From: Adenophora triphylla var. japonica
Taxonomy: Eukaryota; Streptophyta; Magnoliopsida; Asterales; Campanulaceae
Assembly (NCBI GenBank): GCA_022495995.1
Contig: JAFEMH010002492.1
Span: 273,430-337,429 of the forward strand
Direction: 5' to 3'
DNA length: 64,000 bases
This document shows, one piece after another, positions 22,270-32,549 of the stretch (position 1 is its first letter; each line of letters begins with the position of its first letter). The notes below the pieces were generated by a model. It worked only from the letters and a program-made list of their open reading frames with translations, searched no databases and was not told the DNA's origin. Position numbers and translations under genes: made by a program.

Positions 22270-22500
22270 ATCAATGGAGCTGAAGCTGTGGATGTGCGTC
22301 AGGATGTGGCCACATCTTGTCACACATCTGCAGATTCTTTTGATTCAATCGTGGAAGCCTTTGATGCAGAAATTGTTGCAGTTGTTGCCCTCAATGCTCA
22401 ACTGATTACCTTCCAGACACACGCCAAGAACCTTAAAGGTTTTTGAAGGTGGATCTCCAGAAATGGGTGACTTCACTTTCTAGTCAAAAAGGGGGAGAAG
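22270..22500 (+). pseudogene. Remnant of SIRE post-pol (env-like) ORF
   Basis: The reading DSIVEAFDAEIVAVVALNAQ, with LITFQTHAKNLKGF after it, then a stop and SQKGGEEE, looks like the C-terminal end of the extra ORF that follows pol in SIRE/Maximus elements. It is only about 70 residues, frame-broken and lacks any transmembrane segment. Function of that ORF in the family is not established. Confidence 0.4.
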
Positions 22501-22922
22501 AAGAAAAAGGATGAGAATGATTCTGATGTTGTCTTTTCTTTGCCATCTTTCGATGTTTCAGTTGGGATGCTTAAACTCAGGGGAAGTTTTACTGTTTGCT
22601 CTTACTTGTGAATGAAACATCAACAGGTTTGCTTTTTATATTTATTAGTTTGCTTTTAATATTTGTTAGTTTGCTTTTAATATTCGTTTTAGTTATTTGT
22701 AAGTTTTATTCTTGATCTGTAAATCCCTAAATACTTTGCTGAATGGCTGCTTTAATCTATATTTGTTAAATGGTAATTTTTGGTACTGACTTGTTCTATG
22801 CAGTTTTGTGTGGATGTGTTGACACATCTGCACACACATCCATTCAGGGAGAGTTTTCGAATCTGAAAATGTTGGTCATAATAATCAAATTATAAATCTT
22901 TAGTTTTGACCAGAAAGTCCAA

Positions 22923-22935
22923 AATAGGGGGAGAT
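22923..22935 (+). promoter_or_regulatory. Polypurine tract of SIRE-like element
   Basis: AATAGGGGGAGAT ends directly at the 3' LTR start TGAAAGCG. It is the plus-strand DNA priming site. Confidence 0.85.
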
Positions 22936-22982
22936 TGAAAGCGTGTGCTTTTTAGGGAACAATGTGTTTCCTTATTCGAATC
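22936..22982 (+). repeat. 3' LTR of SIRE-like copia, first fragment
   Basis: 47 bp matching 17000-17046, ended by the insertion at 22983; the last five bases GAATC are the insertion's target. Confidence 0.92.
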
Positions 22983-23483
22983 TGTTGGGAATGGAGTCCT
23001 AAACTATGAGGAAAAGGAGTCTAAGTCGGAGGAGTTGGTGTGATCAAGGAGGAAAAATCCGGAGGAGTTTCTGTTGCACTGGGCGACCGCCCATGGTGGT
23101 GGTGGGCGACCGCCCACATAGACAGTAGCATGGCTCGTGGGAATTTCTTCATGGGCGACCGCCCACGTGTCGGGGAGGATTTTTTTGCAGCAGATTTTGT
23201 TTCCTATTTTGATTCAAACTCTTCTTAATTTGATTTAGGGTTTCCTTGTACTGCTATATAAGCATAGATACGACCTAAAACACATCGTAGTTGTAGTAGC
23301 AACATATTAGAAGGTGTCTAATACAATATTGGCTTGGCAATTGCCCCCAGACGTAGTTCATGTGTTGAATGAACCGGGTAAACAATTTCTTGTGTTCTTG
23401 TGTGTGTGATTCTTCCATTATTGTGCTTGTGGGTATTTTGTTCTTTGTCTAGATTGCAACGGGGTACCACCAAATTCACAATA
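22983..23483 (+). repeat. 5' LTR of the Gag-protease-only copia element
   Basis: 501 bp. Starts TGTTGGGA and ends CACAATA (the 3' LTR ends CACAACA, so the terminal CA has become TA here). TATA at 23255 (TATATAAG). Three near-palindromes GGGCGACCGCCC at 23081, 23104 and 23153. Confidence 0.9.
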
Positions 23484-23485
23484 AC

Positions 23486-23497
23486 TGGTATCAGAGC
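23486..23497 (+). promoter_or_regulatory. Primer-binding site for initiator tRNA-Met
   Basis: TGGTATCAGAGC, two bases after the 5' LTR. Confidence 0.95.
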
Positions 23498-23576
23498 ATT
23501 GGTTCGGAGGATTCAAAGTTTTTGATTAGTTGATTAATTTTGAATCACATTCTTGGGGACTTGGTGAAGCAATCAG

Positions 23577-24902
23577 ATGAAGAACTCAATCGAGAAATTC
23601 AACGGTGTGAATTTCACGTTCTGGAGGACGAGGGTTGAAGATTACCTTTATTGTAAGGATCTTCATAAACCCTTGAAGGAGAAACCCGAAGACATGTCAC
23701 AAGGGGATTGTGAGACGTTAGATCGGAAGGCGTTAGGAGCAGTGAGGTGCGCTCTAACCGACGACATTGCACGGAATGCTATGGAGGCCAAGATAACGGT
23801 GAAGTTGCTACAAACGCTGTCAGACATGTATGAGAAGCCGTCTAATATCAATAAGGTGCACTTGATAAAGAGGTTTGCGAATGCGAAGATGTCAGAGGGG
23901 CAGACAACAGCAAGTCATATCGGCAGTTTCAAAGGTATGGTGGACCAATTGAAAAGTGTTGATATTACTTTCTCCGATGAAGTGCTAGCATGTTTTCTAC
24001 TAAAATCATTGCCTGATAGTTGGGAGGTAACTGTCACAACGATTAGTACGTCGAAAACAGCATTGGTGTATACGGAGGTTAGAGATCTCATCCTTCAAGA
24101 GGAGTTGAGAAGGAAAGAGAAAAGGGGAGAATCTTCCGTAGATGGGGCTGCACTTAGGGTGGAGAGAAATAGGGGAAGGGGAGGACCGAAAAAGGGAAAA
24201 AAGGTCAAGTGCTACAATTGTGGCGAATTAGGTCATATCAGTTATGACTGTCCGGGTAAAGAAGGTGGTGCACACGTGGTGAATGATGGGGGAGATGTAT
24301 TAATCCGAGGAGAGGAGCAGTCGGGTGAAGATTGGGTGTTGGATTCTGGAGCCTATTGTCATGCTAGTGGGGATGCAGAATCAATGGAGCGGTATAAAAC
24401 TGGAGATTTTGGGGTTATCTATCTTGGTGATGGTCAACCATTGAAGATCAAAGGTAAGGGGGATGTGATGATGAAGACACCTAACGGGGTTGTTTTACAA
24501 CTACACAATGTAATGCATGTTCCGAATTTGAGGAGAAGAGTGATTTCTGTAGGACAACTTGACAGTGAAGGGTATGGTGTGACCTTCATTGGTGGGTCTT
24601 CGGAAGTCACAAAAGGGGCTAAGGTGATAGCTCATGGGGTTAAGGGGAAGATGTTGTACTCTACCTACAATGTCGATATTCGTTTCGATGGGAGCAAGAG
24701 GCTAAAGAACCGGCCTATTGGTGCAGAAAGGAGAGACATCAAGAAACGGTATGTTAGGGGGGAGAAGGACACAAAGTTGATCAACGCGGTGTGGAAGTCC
24801 AAGTGCCCTAACAGAGAGCGTATTCAGACCAAAAGAAGACGATGCAAGAAACAAGGTACGTCCAAGTTTCAAGGGAAAGCATTGCGAGGAAGGTGGGTCT
24901 AG
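23577..24902 (+). CDS. Copia Gag with protease site, stand-alone
   Basis: 441 residues, intact, starting at the ATG that gives MKNSIEKFNGVNFTFW, the normal N-terminus of this copia Gag type. UBN2-type Gag covers about 4-190; a basic linker precedes the CCHC knuckle CYNCGELGHISYDC near 212-225; the protease site DWVLDSGAYCHA is near 253-264 and the fold continues to about 365 (VMHVPNLRRRVISVGQL). The last 70 residues are basic (KRLKNRP, QTKRRRCKKQ) and unlike any pol domain. The missing HHCC and integrase show that the ORF was capped after the protease. The open frame suggests the Gag is under use or recent. Confidence 0.9.
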   Translation: MKNSIEKFNGVNFTFWRTRVEDYLYCKDLHKPLKEKPEDMSQGDCETLDRKALGAVRCALTDDIARNAMEAKITVKLLQTLSDMYEKPSNINKVHLIKRFANAKMSEGQTTASHIGSFKGMVDQLKSVDITFSDEVLACFLLKSLPDSWEVTVTTISTSKTALVYTEVRDLILQEELRRKEKRGESSVDGAALRVERNRGRGGPKKGKKVKCYNCGELGHISYDCPGKEGGAHVVNDGGDVLIRGEEQSGEDWVLDSGAYCHASGDAESMERYKTGDFGVIYLGDGQPLKIKGKGDVMMKTPNGVVLQLHNVMHVPNLRRRVISVGQLDSEGYGVTFIGGSSEVTKGAKVIAHGVKGKMLYSTYNVDIRFDGSKRLKNRPIGAERRDIKKRYVRGEKDTKLINAVWKSKCPNRERIQTKRRRCKKQGTSKFQGKALRGRWV

Positions 24903-25142
24903 AGGGAGAAGGCGAAGTTAGACTTGCGGGGAGAAATCAAGGTAGAAGCTGATTTGGGGAGGCAAGAACTATCTAACACGGAGAGGTTGAAACGTCGCTT
25001 GGTTTCAACTCGTCTTAGTACTTGAGCGGGAGGTTCGGTAGTGTCAAGCCAATATGGGGGAAATGTGTTCGAAGGTCATTACTCCGTGGTGGGAGTTGAT
25101 GGGTGTTTCTATGCTTATTTAGTTTAGTCTCCGGTGGGAGAT

Positions 25143-25665
25143 TGTTGAGATTGGAGTCCTAAACTATGAGGAAAAGGAGTCTAAGTCGGAGGAGTTGGTG
25201 TGATCAAGGAGAAAAAATCTGGAGGAGTTTCTGTTGCACTGGGCGACCGCCCATGGTGGTGGTGGGCGACCGCCCACATAGACAGTAGCATGGCTCGTGG
25301 GAATTTCTTCATGGGCGACCGCCCATGGTGGTGGTGGGCGACCGCCCACGTGTCGAGAGGATTTTTACACGGCGGATTTTGTTTCCTATTTTGATTCAAA
25401 CTCTTCTTAATTTGATTTAGGATTTCCTTGTACTGCTATATAAGCATAGATACGACCTAGAACATATCGTAGTTGTAGTAGCAACATATTAGAAGGTGTC
25501 TAATACAATATTGGCTTGGCAATTGCCCCCGGACGTAGATCATGTGTTGAATGAACCGGGTAAACAATTTTTTGTGTTCTTGTGTGTGTGATTCTTCCAT
25601 TATTGTGCTTGTGGATATTTTGTTCTTTTTCTAGATTGCAACGGGGTACCACCAAATTCACAACA
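25143..25665 (+). repeat. 3' LTR of the Gag-protease-only copia element
   Basis: 523 bp. Same as the 5' LTR but with a fourth GGGCGACCGCCC unit (25241, 25264, 25313, 25336), which explains most of the 22-bp length difference. Preceded by the purine tract CGGTGGGAGAT. Confidence 0.92.
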
Positions 25666-25670
25666 GAATC

Positions 25671-26468
25671 AATATCTCACATTTGTTAAGTTGATTTTGG
25701 AGCTTTCATGGAAAAGATTTATAGTGTCCTATTGTGAAAAGGAATTTAGTATAGGAAATAAGTTGTTTCCTATTTCTAATCAAAAAGGAATTTTTGGTAA
25801 GTTGATTTTATGCTTTCATGAAAAGATTCATAAGTATCCTACTTTGACTAGGAGATTGTAAATATGTAAATATCTTTTATTTATGTACATAATTTTATAT
25901 TAGGACTAACCCACTAATATTCTATTTTCTTGTGAGTGTGTTTTATGTTTTCATATAGGAAAAGAGATCTCACAAAGGAAGATGTCGATCACGTGAAGAT
26001 CTTCTCCATGGTGCAGTATAAATACAAGGCATTCAGCACAAGAGAAGCTACGGATTTTTAGAGAGAAAAATACATATTCTTCATAGTTTTTCGACATTGT
26101 TGATTTTAGGTTGTGAGTGTAGGTTGTGCCTTACATCCGTAACTCACATCTAGGTTTTCATAGAGTTCTCTTGTTTTACTTCTGACTAGAATAGGTCCTA
26201 CTTGGAAAAGGAGAGTTGTTCTTGTGGTAGAAGGTGATTAGAACTCGTTTAGTATTTTCATATTTTAGTTTTTCACTTATTTGTTTTTGTAAGCAACAAA
26301 AGTTTTTATAGTGAAAAATTTTTGGGCGTAAGCCTAGTTTGCTGATCACATTGATCCGTAAGCGTAAATAATTCTTGAGTTATTGCTTTTAATTTGTTTT
26401 ATTCCGCTGCATTATCTGTGGATGTGTGGACAGTTGTGAGACACATCTGTACTCACATCCGTTGTCTG
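25671..26468 (+). repeat. 3' LTR of SIRE-like copia, second fragment
   Basis: Continues the LTR (AATATCTCACATTTG) after the duplicated GAATC. Matches 17047-17844 with scattered substitutions and stops at CCGTTGTCTG, missing the last 36 bp including the CTTTCA end. Confidence 0.9.
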
Positions 26469-26615
26469 AAATTGATCTTTCTACTTTTCTTTTTTATCAA
26501 AATGATATTTTTACTTTTTTTTGACGTTAATACGAGTACTTTACACACTCTAATAAAAATCTAAAACTTTTTATTGGTAATATTTATAACGGTGTATCAA
26601 TTAAATTTTCATTAT
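26469..26615. other. Short spacer between truncated LTR and TRIM
   Basis: AT-rich, no feature except the ATTAT target at 26611-26615. Confidence 0.5.
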
Positions 26616-26969
26616 TGTTAAAGTCTGAGGTTACACCTTAAAATCAATTGGTGATAAAGGGGGTGATCCAGGATCTTTATATATTATAGGCAAGGTTTGT
26701 CAATTTCCGATGTGGGATAATATCTCTAACACGGCCCCTCATGTGTAGCTGGGCTTTGCCAAATGCTTACAACGTGGACTTATTAATCGGGTGGCGCGGA
26801 GTAACATCGTGGGCCATTGGGCCTGCACGTGTAATGGACCTGCTCTGATACCATGTTAAAGTCTGAGGTTCCACCTTAAAATCAATTGGTGATAAGGGGA
26901 GTGACCCAATATCTTTATATATTATAGACAATGTTTGTCAATTTTCGATGTAAAATAATATCTCTAACA
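26616..26969 (-). mobile_element. TRIM (terminal-repeat retrotransposon in miniature)
   Basis: 354 bp in total. Two 116-bp LTRs (26616-26731, 26854-26969) start TGTTAAAGTC and end CTCTAACA, with a 5-bp duplication ATTAT (26611-26615, 26970-26974). The 122-bp interior has a tRNA-Met primer site on the minus strand next to the right LTR and a purine tract (CACATGAGGGGCCG, minus) next to the left LTR. No coding capacity. The LTRs differ at several positions, so it is not very recent. Confidence 0.95.
26842..26853 (-). promoter_or_regulatory. Primer-binding site of the TRIM
   Basis: GCTCTGATACCA on + is TGGTATCAGAGC on minus, directly abutting the right LTR. Confidence 0.95.
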
Positions 26970-27199
26970 ATTATGATAATTAAATTAATTTTAAATTATT
27001 ATTTAAAGTACTATCGTATAAACATCAAAAAAAAGTGAAAACATCATTATTTTGGATCAGAGTACGAGTATAGTGCTGTGCAAAACCCATTGAATAAAAT
27101 TTAAGGTGCTGTGACCATGGTACAAATAAAGGAAATCACTACAGGGTTTCACTTGGAGACACCTAATACCTAATGTGTGAAGGGATTGGCACCAATATA

Positions 27200-27467
27200 C
27201 TCCCTCCGCCCCGTTAATAACTTCACCTTTTGCCATTTTGGGTATTCCATTTAAAGCTTTACCTTTTCTTTTTTGGCAAATAATCTTTACTATTTCCTCC
27301 TCTCATTCTCTCTCCTATTTCACTATTACACTCACAACACTTTTCAAATTTACTATTTTCTCCACTCATTCTCTCTCCTATTTTACTATTACACTCTCAA
27401 CATTTTTTTCATCCTTAATTTGTGTGCCGAAACCAAAATAGTGAACCAAATAGTGGGACGGAGGAAG
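27200..27467. mobile_element. Stowaway MITE
   Basis: TA-flanked (27198-27199, 27468-27469). Ends CTCCCTCCGCCCCGTTAATAA and ATAGTGGGACGGAGGAAG. Interior has a duplicated CTCATTCTCTCTCCTATTT. A second, unpaired Stowaway end (CTCCCTCTCCTTGTCCC) starts near 27501. Confidence 0.85.
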
Positions 27468-27639
27468 TATTATGAAACTGGTTTAAAAAAACAACAATAC
27501 TCCCTCTCCTTGTCCCAAATGAATGTACAAAAAAATTTAGATTCCAATCACGCAAACGGTACTTGAGTCATGAGGCATTACCAGATTACGAGACAATTAA
27601 TAAAATACTTTAGCTAGATGTGTATGTTCTTTGCAAAAT

Positions 27640-28535
27640 ATTATAAGGCGTTTGGTTCGCGGAATTGACCATTCCATCGGCGGAATGGAATGATCAATTC
27701 CGTTTGACCCATTTCATTCTCTTGTTTGGTTGAAATTCTTCATGGCAATGGGATTGATCAATTTCATCAAATCAAGGAATTGATCATTCATTTCAAATAT
27801 GGGAGGAATGGTCAATTTCTTCAGGAATGAAAAAAAAAAACAATTTTTTTTTGACCAAAATACTCCCAAACCCAAATCACCCCTACCCCTTGCCTACCCA
27901 TCCCAACCCCGCCCCTGCCCTGCCCTACCCCACCCACCCACCCCCCTGCCCTACCACCCCACCCTCACCCCCCCTGCCCCCTCAATTTTTTTTTTAAAAG
28001 ACCCCTGCCTACCCCCTACCATCCAGCCCACCCCCTACCCCTACCCCCACCCCTTCAATTTTTTTTTTTTTTAAAAGATCCTTGCCTACCCCCCCACCCG
28101 GTCCTCGCCCTACCACCCCCACTACCCCTCCAATTTTTATTTTTTTTTAAAGAACCCTGCGTACCCCCCTCCCCCTTCGGCCCCGCCCTACCACCCCCAC
28201 CCACCCCTCTCCAAATTTTTTTTTTAAAAGATCCCCGTCTACCCCCTCCCCCATCCAGCCCCCCTCGCCCTACCACCCTCACCTACCCTCCCCATTCAGC
28301 CCTTGTCCTACCACCCCACCTACTCCCCCACCCCCACGAATTTTTACTCATTTTGCATACCCCTACCTACCCCACCCAGCCCTGCCCTACCCCACCCCCC
28401 CCACCCCGTAAAAAAATATTTTTTTAAAAGAAGGGTAAATTGAATATTTTATATGCTTTTATTCCATTCCTATAATTTGTATTTTCAAATCAAACATAAT
28501 TTGCCAAGGAATTGAATGACAATTTCATTCCATTC
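27640..28535. mobile_element. Non-autonomous transposon-like repeat with C-rich core
   Basis: The left end AGGCGTTTGGTTCGCGGAAT and GGAATGGAATGATCAATTCC, and the right end GAATTGAATGACAATTTC with ATTCCATTCCGTG, resemble a common plant repeat whose ends read GTTTGGTT and AACCAAAC. The right terminus seems cut by the GGTT-rich repeat that follows. No target duplication found. Confidence 0.4.
27868..28430. repeat. C-rich minisatellite with T-tract spacers
   Basis: About seven degenerate units of 60-75 bp, each CCTACCACCCCCACC-like text, then CAATTTTTTTTT and AAAAGACCCC. Strongly strand-asymmetric (C on +, G on -). The open frames across it are composition artefacts. Confidence 0.8.
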
Positions 28536-28540
28536 CGTGC

Positions 28541-28822
28541 CACAATCCGGTCCCGGTTCGATTCCGGTTTCGGTCCGATTCCGATCAATAATGAATAAAG
28601 AAGCTAAAAATTATTGAAAAAAAAGGAATTTTCGATCCGGTTTCGGTTTCGGTCCGGTTTCCCATTTATGTGAACCTTAACCGACCCTTATCCAAAACGG
28701 TTCCGGTTACCCCGGTTCCAATTTTCATGGCTGTTTATGGCGGTTCTGGGCTTTTCCAATCCGATTTCGATCCGATTTTCCAATTTCGATCCGGTTTCAA
28801 TCCGATTTGGCCATCCCTATTG
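28541..28822. mobile_element. GGTTCCGGTT-rich hAT-like MITE, probably truncated
   Basis: Repeated CGGTTTCGGTCCGGTTTC text and a right end TTTGGCCATCCCTA, which reads TAGGGATGGCC on the complement, as at the hAT element 30587. The left terminus lacks the matching TAGGGATG. Confidence 0.4.
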
Positions 28823-28918
28823 CCTATTTAAACGCTACCTAGGCTTGCTTCTACTACTCCTCATCTACACACCATTTTAGACTAAATCGGATTTCTGTGC
28901 CAAGCTCAAGATTTATTA

Positions 28919-29088
28919 GAGCAGCTATAAAGAGTAAGTTTTGGGAGAAATCAGTTTCTCCATAAATTATAAAAAGTCCAATTTTTTTCAACTTGCAAGT
29001 ATTTGACGAATATAGGAACAGTTTGAAAAAATTGGACTTTTTATAACTTAGGGAGAAACTAGTTTCCCCCAAAATATTGTGGCTATAA
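28919..29088. mobile_element. MITE with long inverted arms
   Basis: The left arm (GTTTTGGGAGAAATCAGTTT, ATTATAAAAAGTCCAATTTT) is the near-exact complement of the right arm (AAAATTGGACTTTTTATAAC, AAACTAGTTTCCCCC). Total about 170 bp. Confidence 0.65.
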
Positions 29089-30586
29089 ATCTTTTCCGGT
29101 CAAGTTGTATCCACTTGCCATGCATCTTGCTTAGTATCTCAACTTTTGCATCTCATCTTCTAAGTAATTCCACCAGCAACGGACCCCATCGGAACCCCAA
29201 CGATTTAGACTTCTTTTCCAAAGCAGCTCATTGCAGAGGCATCGTATGAAATCTTCTTGGTCGTCATTATCCCATGATACAAGTATCATCTTAGGATGGC
29301 AAGTAGAAATCAACCCTTTAGAAAAAATCTTACAAAACCACAAATGATAAAAAGAATTACTATATATTAAATGATACAAATTATAATAAAATGTAAATAA
29401 AGAGAAAAATCGTAGGAGAAAATTCATATTTTGATCTTCTTGATATTGTCCGAGTCGTGTGTAGAACAAATTCGTCCCTTCATCGAGTTGTGTTTGTTTT
29501 GGTGTTCGTCTCCCACTATAAAACGAACGGACCGGACTATTATTACACACTAGAATCTCCGGCGAATCTCACTGTGCTTGGACAAAATCACCATAGATAA
29601 ATTTCTAAAATGCCAAGAAAGAAGATGAACAAATTGCAAAGGAGAGTAGGAAGATGGATGAAAAAAGTTGTTTTCATTTGTTGTGAATTTCTCTAGTTAT
29701 AGCTTCAACAACCATGTGATAAATTCTCAATTAATCCTTCTAGGAGTCATTACCTTGTATTGATGAGGTTTTATTCCATAATTTGTAACCCCAAAACCCA
29801 TGATAATGATATCAATTAATCCCTTAATTAATTTGGGAATCATGTCACATCAAAAGTGTGGTTAAATTCTGAAAGTTTACACTTTCAACCCACCAACTTT
29901 GAGCTATCATATCTTTCTCATCCAATATCAAATTGAATATTTAGATATACCATTTCAATGTTCACACGGAGTGGAACATGAACCCACAATAATATTTGTA
30001 AAATGACAAACAATTCATGTAAGAAAAATACACAATTTTCTTCACACACAACATATTTTTTCAACAATCCCCCACATGAAGAAAATTGAGGACGAGTTAG
30101 GTGATAGAGTCTGGCAGACGAAAACTTGCATACGACAGGTGTGGGAATGACCATTGAACATTCGCTCGTACAAGCATATTTACTCTACTTGTAAGTCAAT
30201 AGACGAAATTTTCTTGAATCGTTATGTTTTTTGTATAGCCGGCATATGATTGACACAAATATCGTTATAACATAGTTCAATTCTCATATTTATGTTCATT
30301 TATGGCCCACAAAATTTTGTCTGATTCTGTGAGAGGGTCTAAGAATTGAGTCTCACACAATTTTTCTCGAAGCGGCTTTACTTCTCTCTCACATAGGTGA
30401 TTAATTAAAGGCAACCCGTATTACCCCGCTCGTATTTTCGACGCGTAAGAATCATTAAAAGATATAGGCTTATCCTTGTCCTTTCGGGATGTCACTACTA
30501 GGAATGAACTTGGGGTTAACTCCCCCACAGTGACGCTACAAATTTTTTAACAGTTAGGTGGTCCCATTGAATATAGTTCTTGGGAT
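29089..30586. other. Spacer without recognised gene
   Basis: The minus open frame 29131-29550 (139 codons) ends in RCWWNYLEDEMQKLRY but has no domain I know. From about 29690 the text (for example CAATCCCCCACATGAAG and TTAACTCCCCCACAGTGACG) looks like long non-coding retroelement sequence that resumes after the hAT insertion at 31159. Both are unproven. Confidence 0.3.
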
Positions 30587-31158
30587 TAGGGATGGCAATG
30601 GGGCGGGTTCGGGGCGGGTTCTTCATTTCCCAAATCCGCCCCTATAGTGATCTACCACTACCCGAACCCGCCCCGCCCCGTGTAATGCGTTACCCGAGCC
30701 CGCCCCGATAGTTGTCAAAATAAAACCCTGAAACAAAGTTACAGAAACAGAAACAACTGTAGGCGGCTGCCGGTACTACTTTTTGATGTTATGGACACCA
30801 TCGTACGAGACCCTTTTTATCATGATATCCCTCAATTCTTTGGGTACTTTTCATTCTTCCACTCACTCACCTTCTTTTTCTTTTAATTGATTTCTTTCAA
30901 ACCCTGTGATTGTACTGATTTCATAATACTACCACGGTTTTGTTTTTTTTGAGTTCTCATTTGATCTGGGTATTGATTATTTAATCCTAAGGGTATTTAA
31001 GTAATTTCATAACTAATCGGGGCCGGTTCGGGGCGGGGCGAGGGTAAACCCGAACCCTACAAAAACTCGGCGGGTTTTTAAAATTGCGTCCCAAACCCGA
31101 CCTATTAGGGGCGGGTCTTTTCGGGTTCGGGGCGGGTTCGGGTTTTTTGCCATCTCTA
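30587..31158. mobile_element. hAT-type non-autonomous element carrying non-terminal sequence
   Basis: Ends TAGGGATGGCAATGGGGCG and TTTTTTGCCATCTCTA (complement TAGAGATGGCAAAAAA). The perfect 8-bp duplication CTTGGGAT is at 30579-30586 and 31159-31166. The terminal 130-150 bp are made of GGGGCGGGTTC repeats; the middle (about 30718-31010) is ordinary sequence with a short coding-like stretch, TIVRDPFYHDIPQFFG, near 30797. Confidence 0.85.
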
Positions 31159-32456
31159 CTTGGGATCTCCAGTCATCTAGATTGGGTTTTCTGATGTGTT
31201 TAACTTTTAAGAGGCTTAAGTCTCATTCCCCTTCAAATTTACAACTAACTCTCGATTTAACCTTTTGGTTAACGAATCTGTTTATCATTTGACTTCATAT
31301 AATCAAATTAGTTAAGAGTAGTTGTCTAATGGTATTATGTCTTAGACATATATGTCTAGACTTCCATTACATACATTGCTATATATCTTTTCAATCATAA
31401 ATTGACTATAGCAATATACCGTCTTGATAACACAAGGTTTATCCATTTGATAATTGTTATCTCAAACATTTAAATCCCAGGTATTCCATATTGATCCTTT
31501 CAAAAATTTCAAAAATATCTACCTAATGACTTGTTTAACAACGAGTCCATTAGTTTTCCTTGAATTTGAATCAATTGATCAAATTGAATATAATTTTACT
31601 TAGTTAACATATCGTTTTTTGATTTAATTAACAAAGTTACGTAGTCACTCTTGTTTAAATCCACACAATCAAACCTTTGATGTCGTTATCTTTGTACTTG
31701 TCTCAAATCATACAATAACTTTACAAACTAACACATTTTCTTCTAGGTTCCTTTTTTTGAACCGTTTCAACAATTTGGTCTATTTCATTCAAAATATCTT
31801 TAATCACTTACATGAATTTGATATCAATACTTGATTTACATTGATTTTATTTTATTTTGATTTTTATATATATTCAAACTTATTGAATCATATATAACAA
31901 ATCAATATGCACAATTGTTATAAACATAACTTTTGAAACATAATCCATCATTTAGTAACCAAATTCAGTTTCTTTGGTAATTGGACTTGCTATTTTGCGA
32001 AACACCCACATTCACAAGTGTACATAGGTCTACGTTTCCATACTTCATATGAATATTTCATTGTTTTCTTGGGAAAACCTTTAGAAAAGGTAATTATTTT
32101 TCAAAGTATACTCACTCCCACATATCCGGGGTAGTACTAAAATTAGCAATAATGTCAATATTCATTATTAACACCATTTGATCATGATGTATGAACGGAA
32201 TAAAAGTAACGGGCTAGACCCAACGATCAAAGTCCAGTTATCCGAGTATTATTGCCACCACACCCTTAGTGGGTCGGCCCAATTATTGCAAGGGCCCAAG
32301 GCCCATCAGCCAAGATCAGTCGACCTAGCTTTGTCCAACATTCGATCCACATCTCATATGGGTATTATCTGGCTATCTTATTCAGCCAGGTCGACCTAGA
32401 ACCATGTAGGTGACCTCGACCTACAAGGCGTACGTCGACCTACAGAGTCATGACGC
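31159..32456. other. AT-rich retroelement-like spacer
   Basis: Continues the sequence interrupted by the hAT element. No ORF with a domain. From about 32200 it becomes richer in GC with GGTCGACCTA palindromes (for example 32392-32402 and 32443-32452); this may be the U3 of another truncated LTR into which element X inserted at 32457. Confidence 0.35.
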
Positions 32457-32483
32457 TGTAAGTATCCAAATCCAGATAGTTAC

Positions 32484-32549
32484 AATCCGTTAACTCACAC
32501 TTTCCAAATTAACGAGAATCCGTTAACTCACACTTTTCAAGTTAACGAG
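32484..32549. repeat. 33-bp tandem duplication in element X U3
   Basis: AATCCGTTAACTCACACTTT...TTAACGAG twice (32484-32516, 32517-32549); each unit has GTTAAC and the complement-like TTAACG. Confidence 0.9.

Larger units (their letters stand above)
22983..25665 (+). mobile_element. Copia element coding only Gag-protease (TR-GAG type)
   Basis: LTRs 22983-23483 and 25143-25665, target duplication GAATC (22978-22982, 25666-25670), tRNA-Met primer site and purine tract are all present. The internal 1.66 kb holds one intact Gag-protease ORF and then about 240 bp of non-coding sequence leading to the purine tract. Integrase, RT and RNase H are absent. It matches the described class of terminal-repeat retrotransposons with a GAG domain, here with a protease site too. 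It must use enzymes in trans. Confidence 0.92.
17000..26468 (+). mobile_element. SIRE/Maximus-like copia element with pol deletion and split 3' LTR
   Basis: 5' LTR 17000-17880, tRNA-Met primer site, long Gag with two zinc knuckles, protease, a deleted pol, an env-like tail remnant, purine tract, then a 3' LTR starting at 22936. The 3' LTR is interrupted by another element (22983-25665) and resumes at 25671. It stops at 26468, about 36 bp short of the 5' LTR end, so no second target duplication exists. The 5' flank is ACCAT. Long Gag with central coiled coil and post-pol sequence are SIRE/Maximus traits. Confidence 0.88.

Noticed and set aside
22151..22405. 84-codon ORF with LTHTHTI and leucine-rich start as a signal-peptide protein
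   Set aside because: The start reads across CA/TC microsatellites; the true remnant reading lies in another frame (22270-22500).
27799..28282. Proline-rich and glycine-rich ORFs on both strands
   Set aside because: They are translations of the C-rich minisatellite.
29131..29550. 139-codon minus ORF as a host gene
   Set aside because: No recognisable domain, splice structure or promoter, and a MITE next to it. Kept only as a note in the spacer entry.
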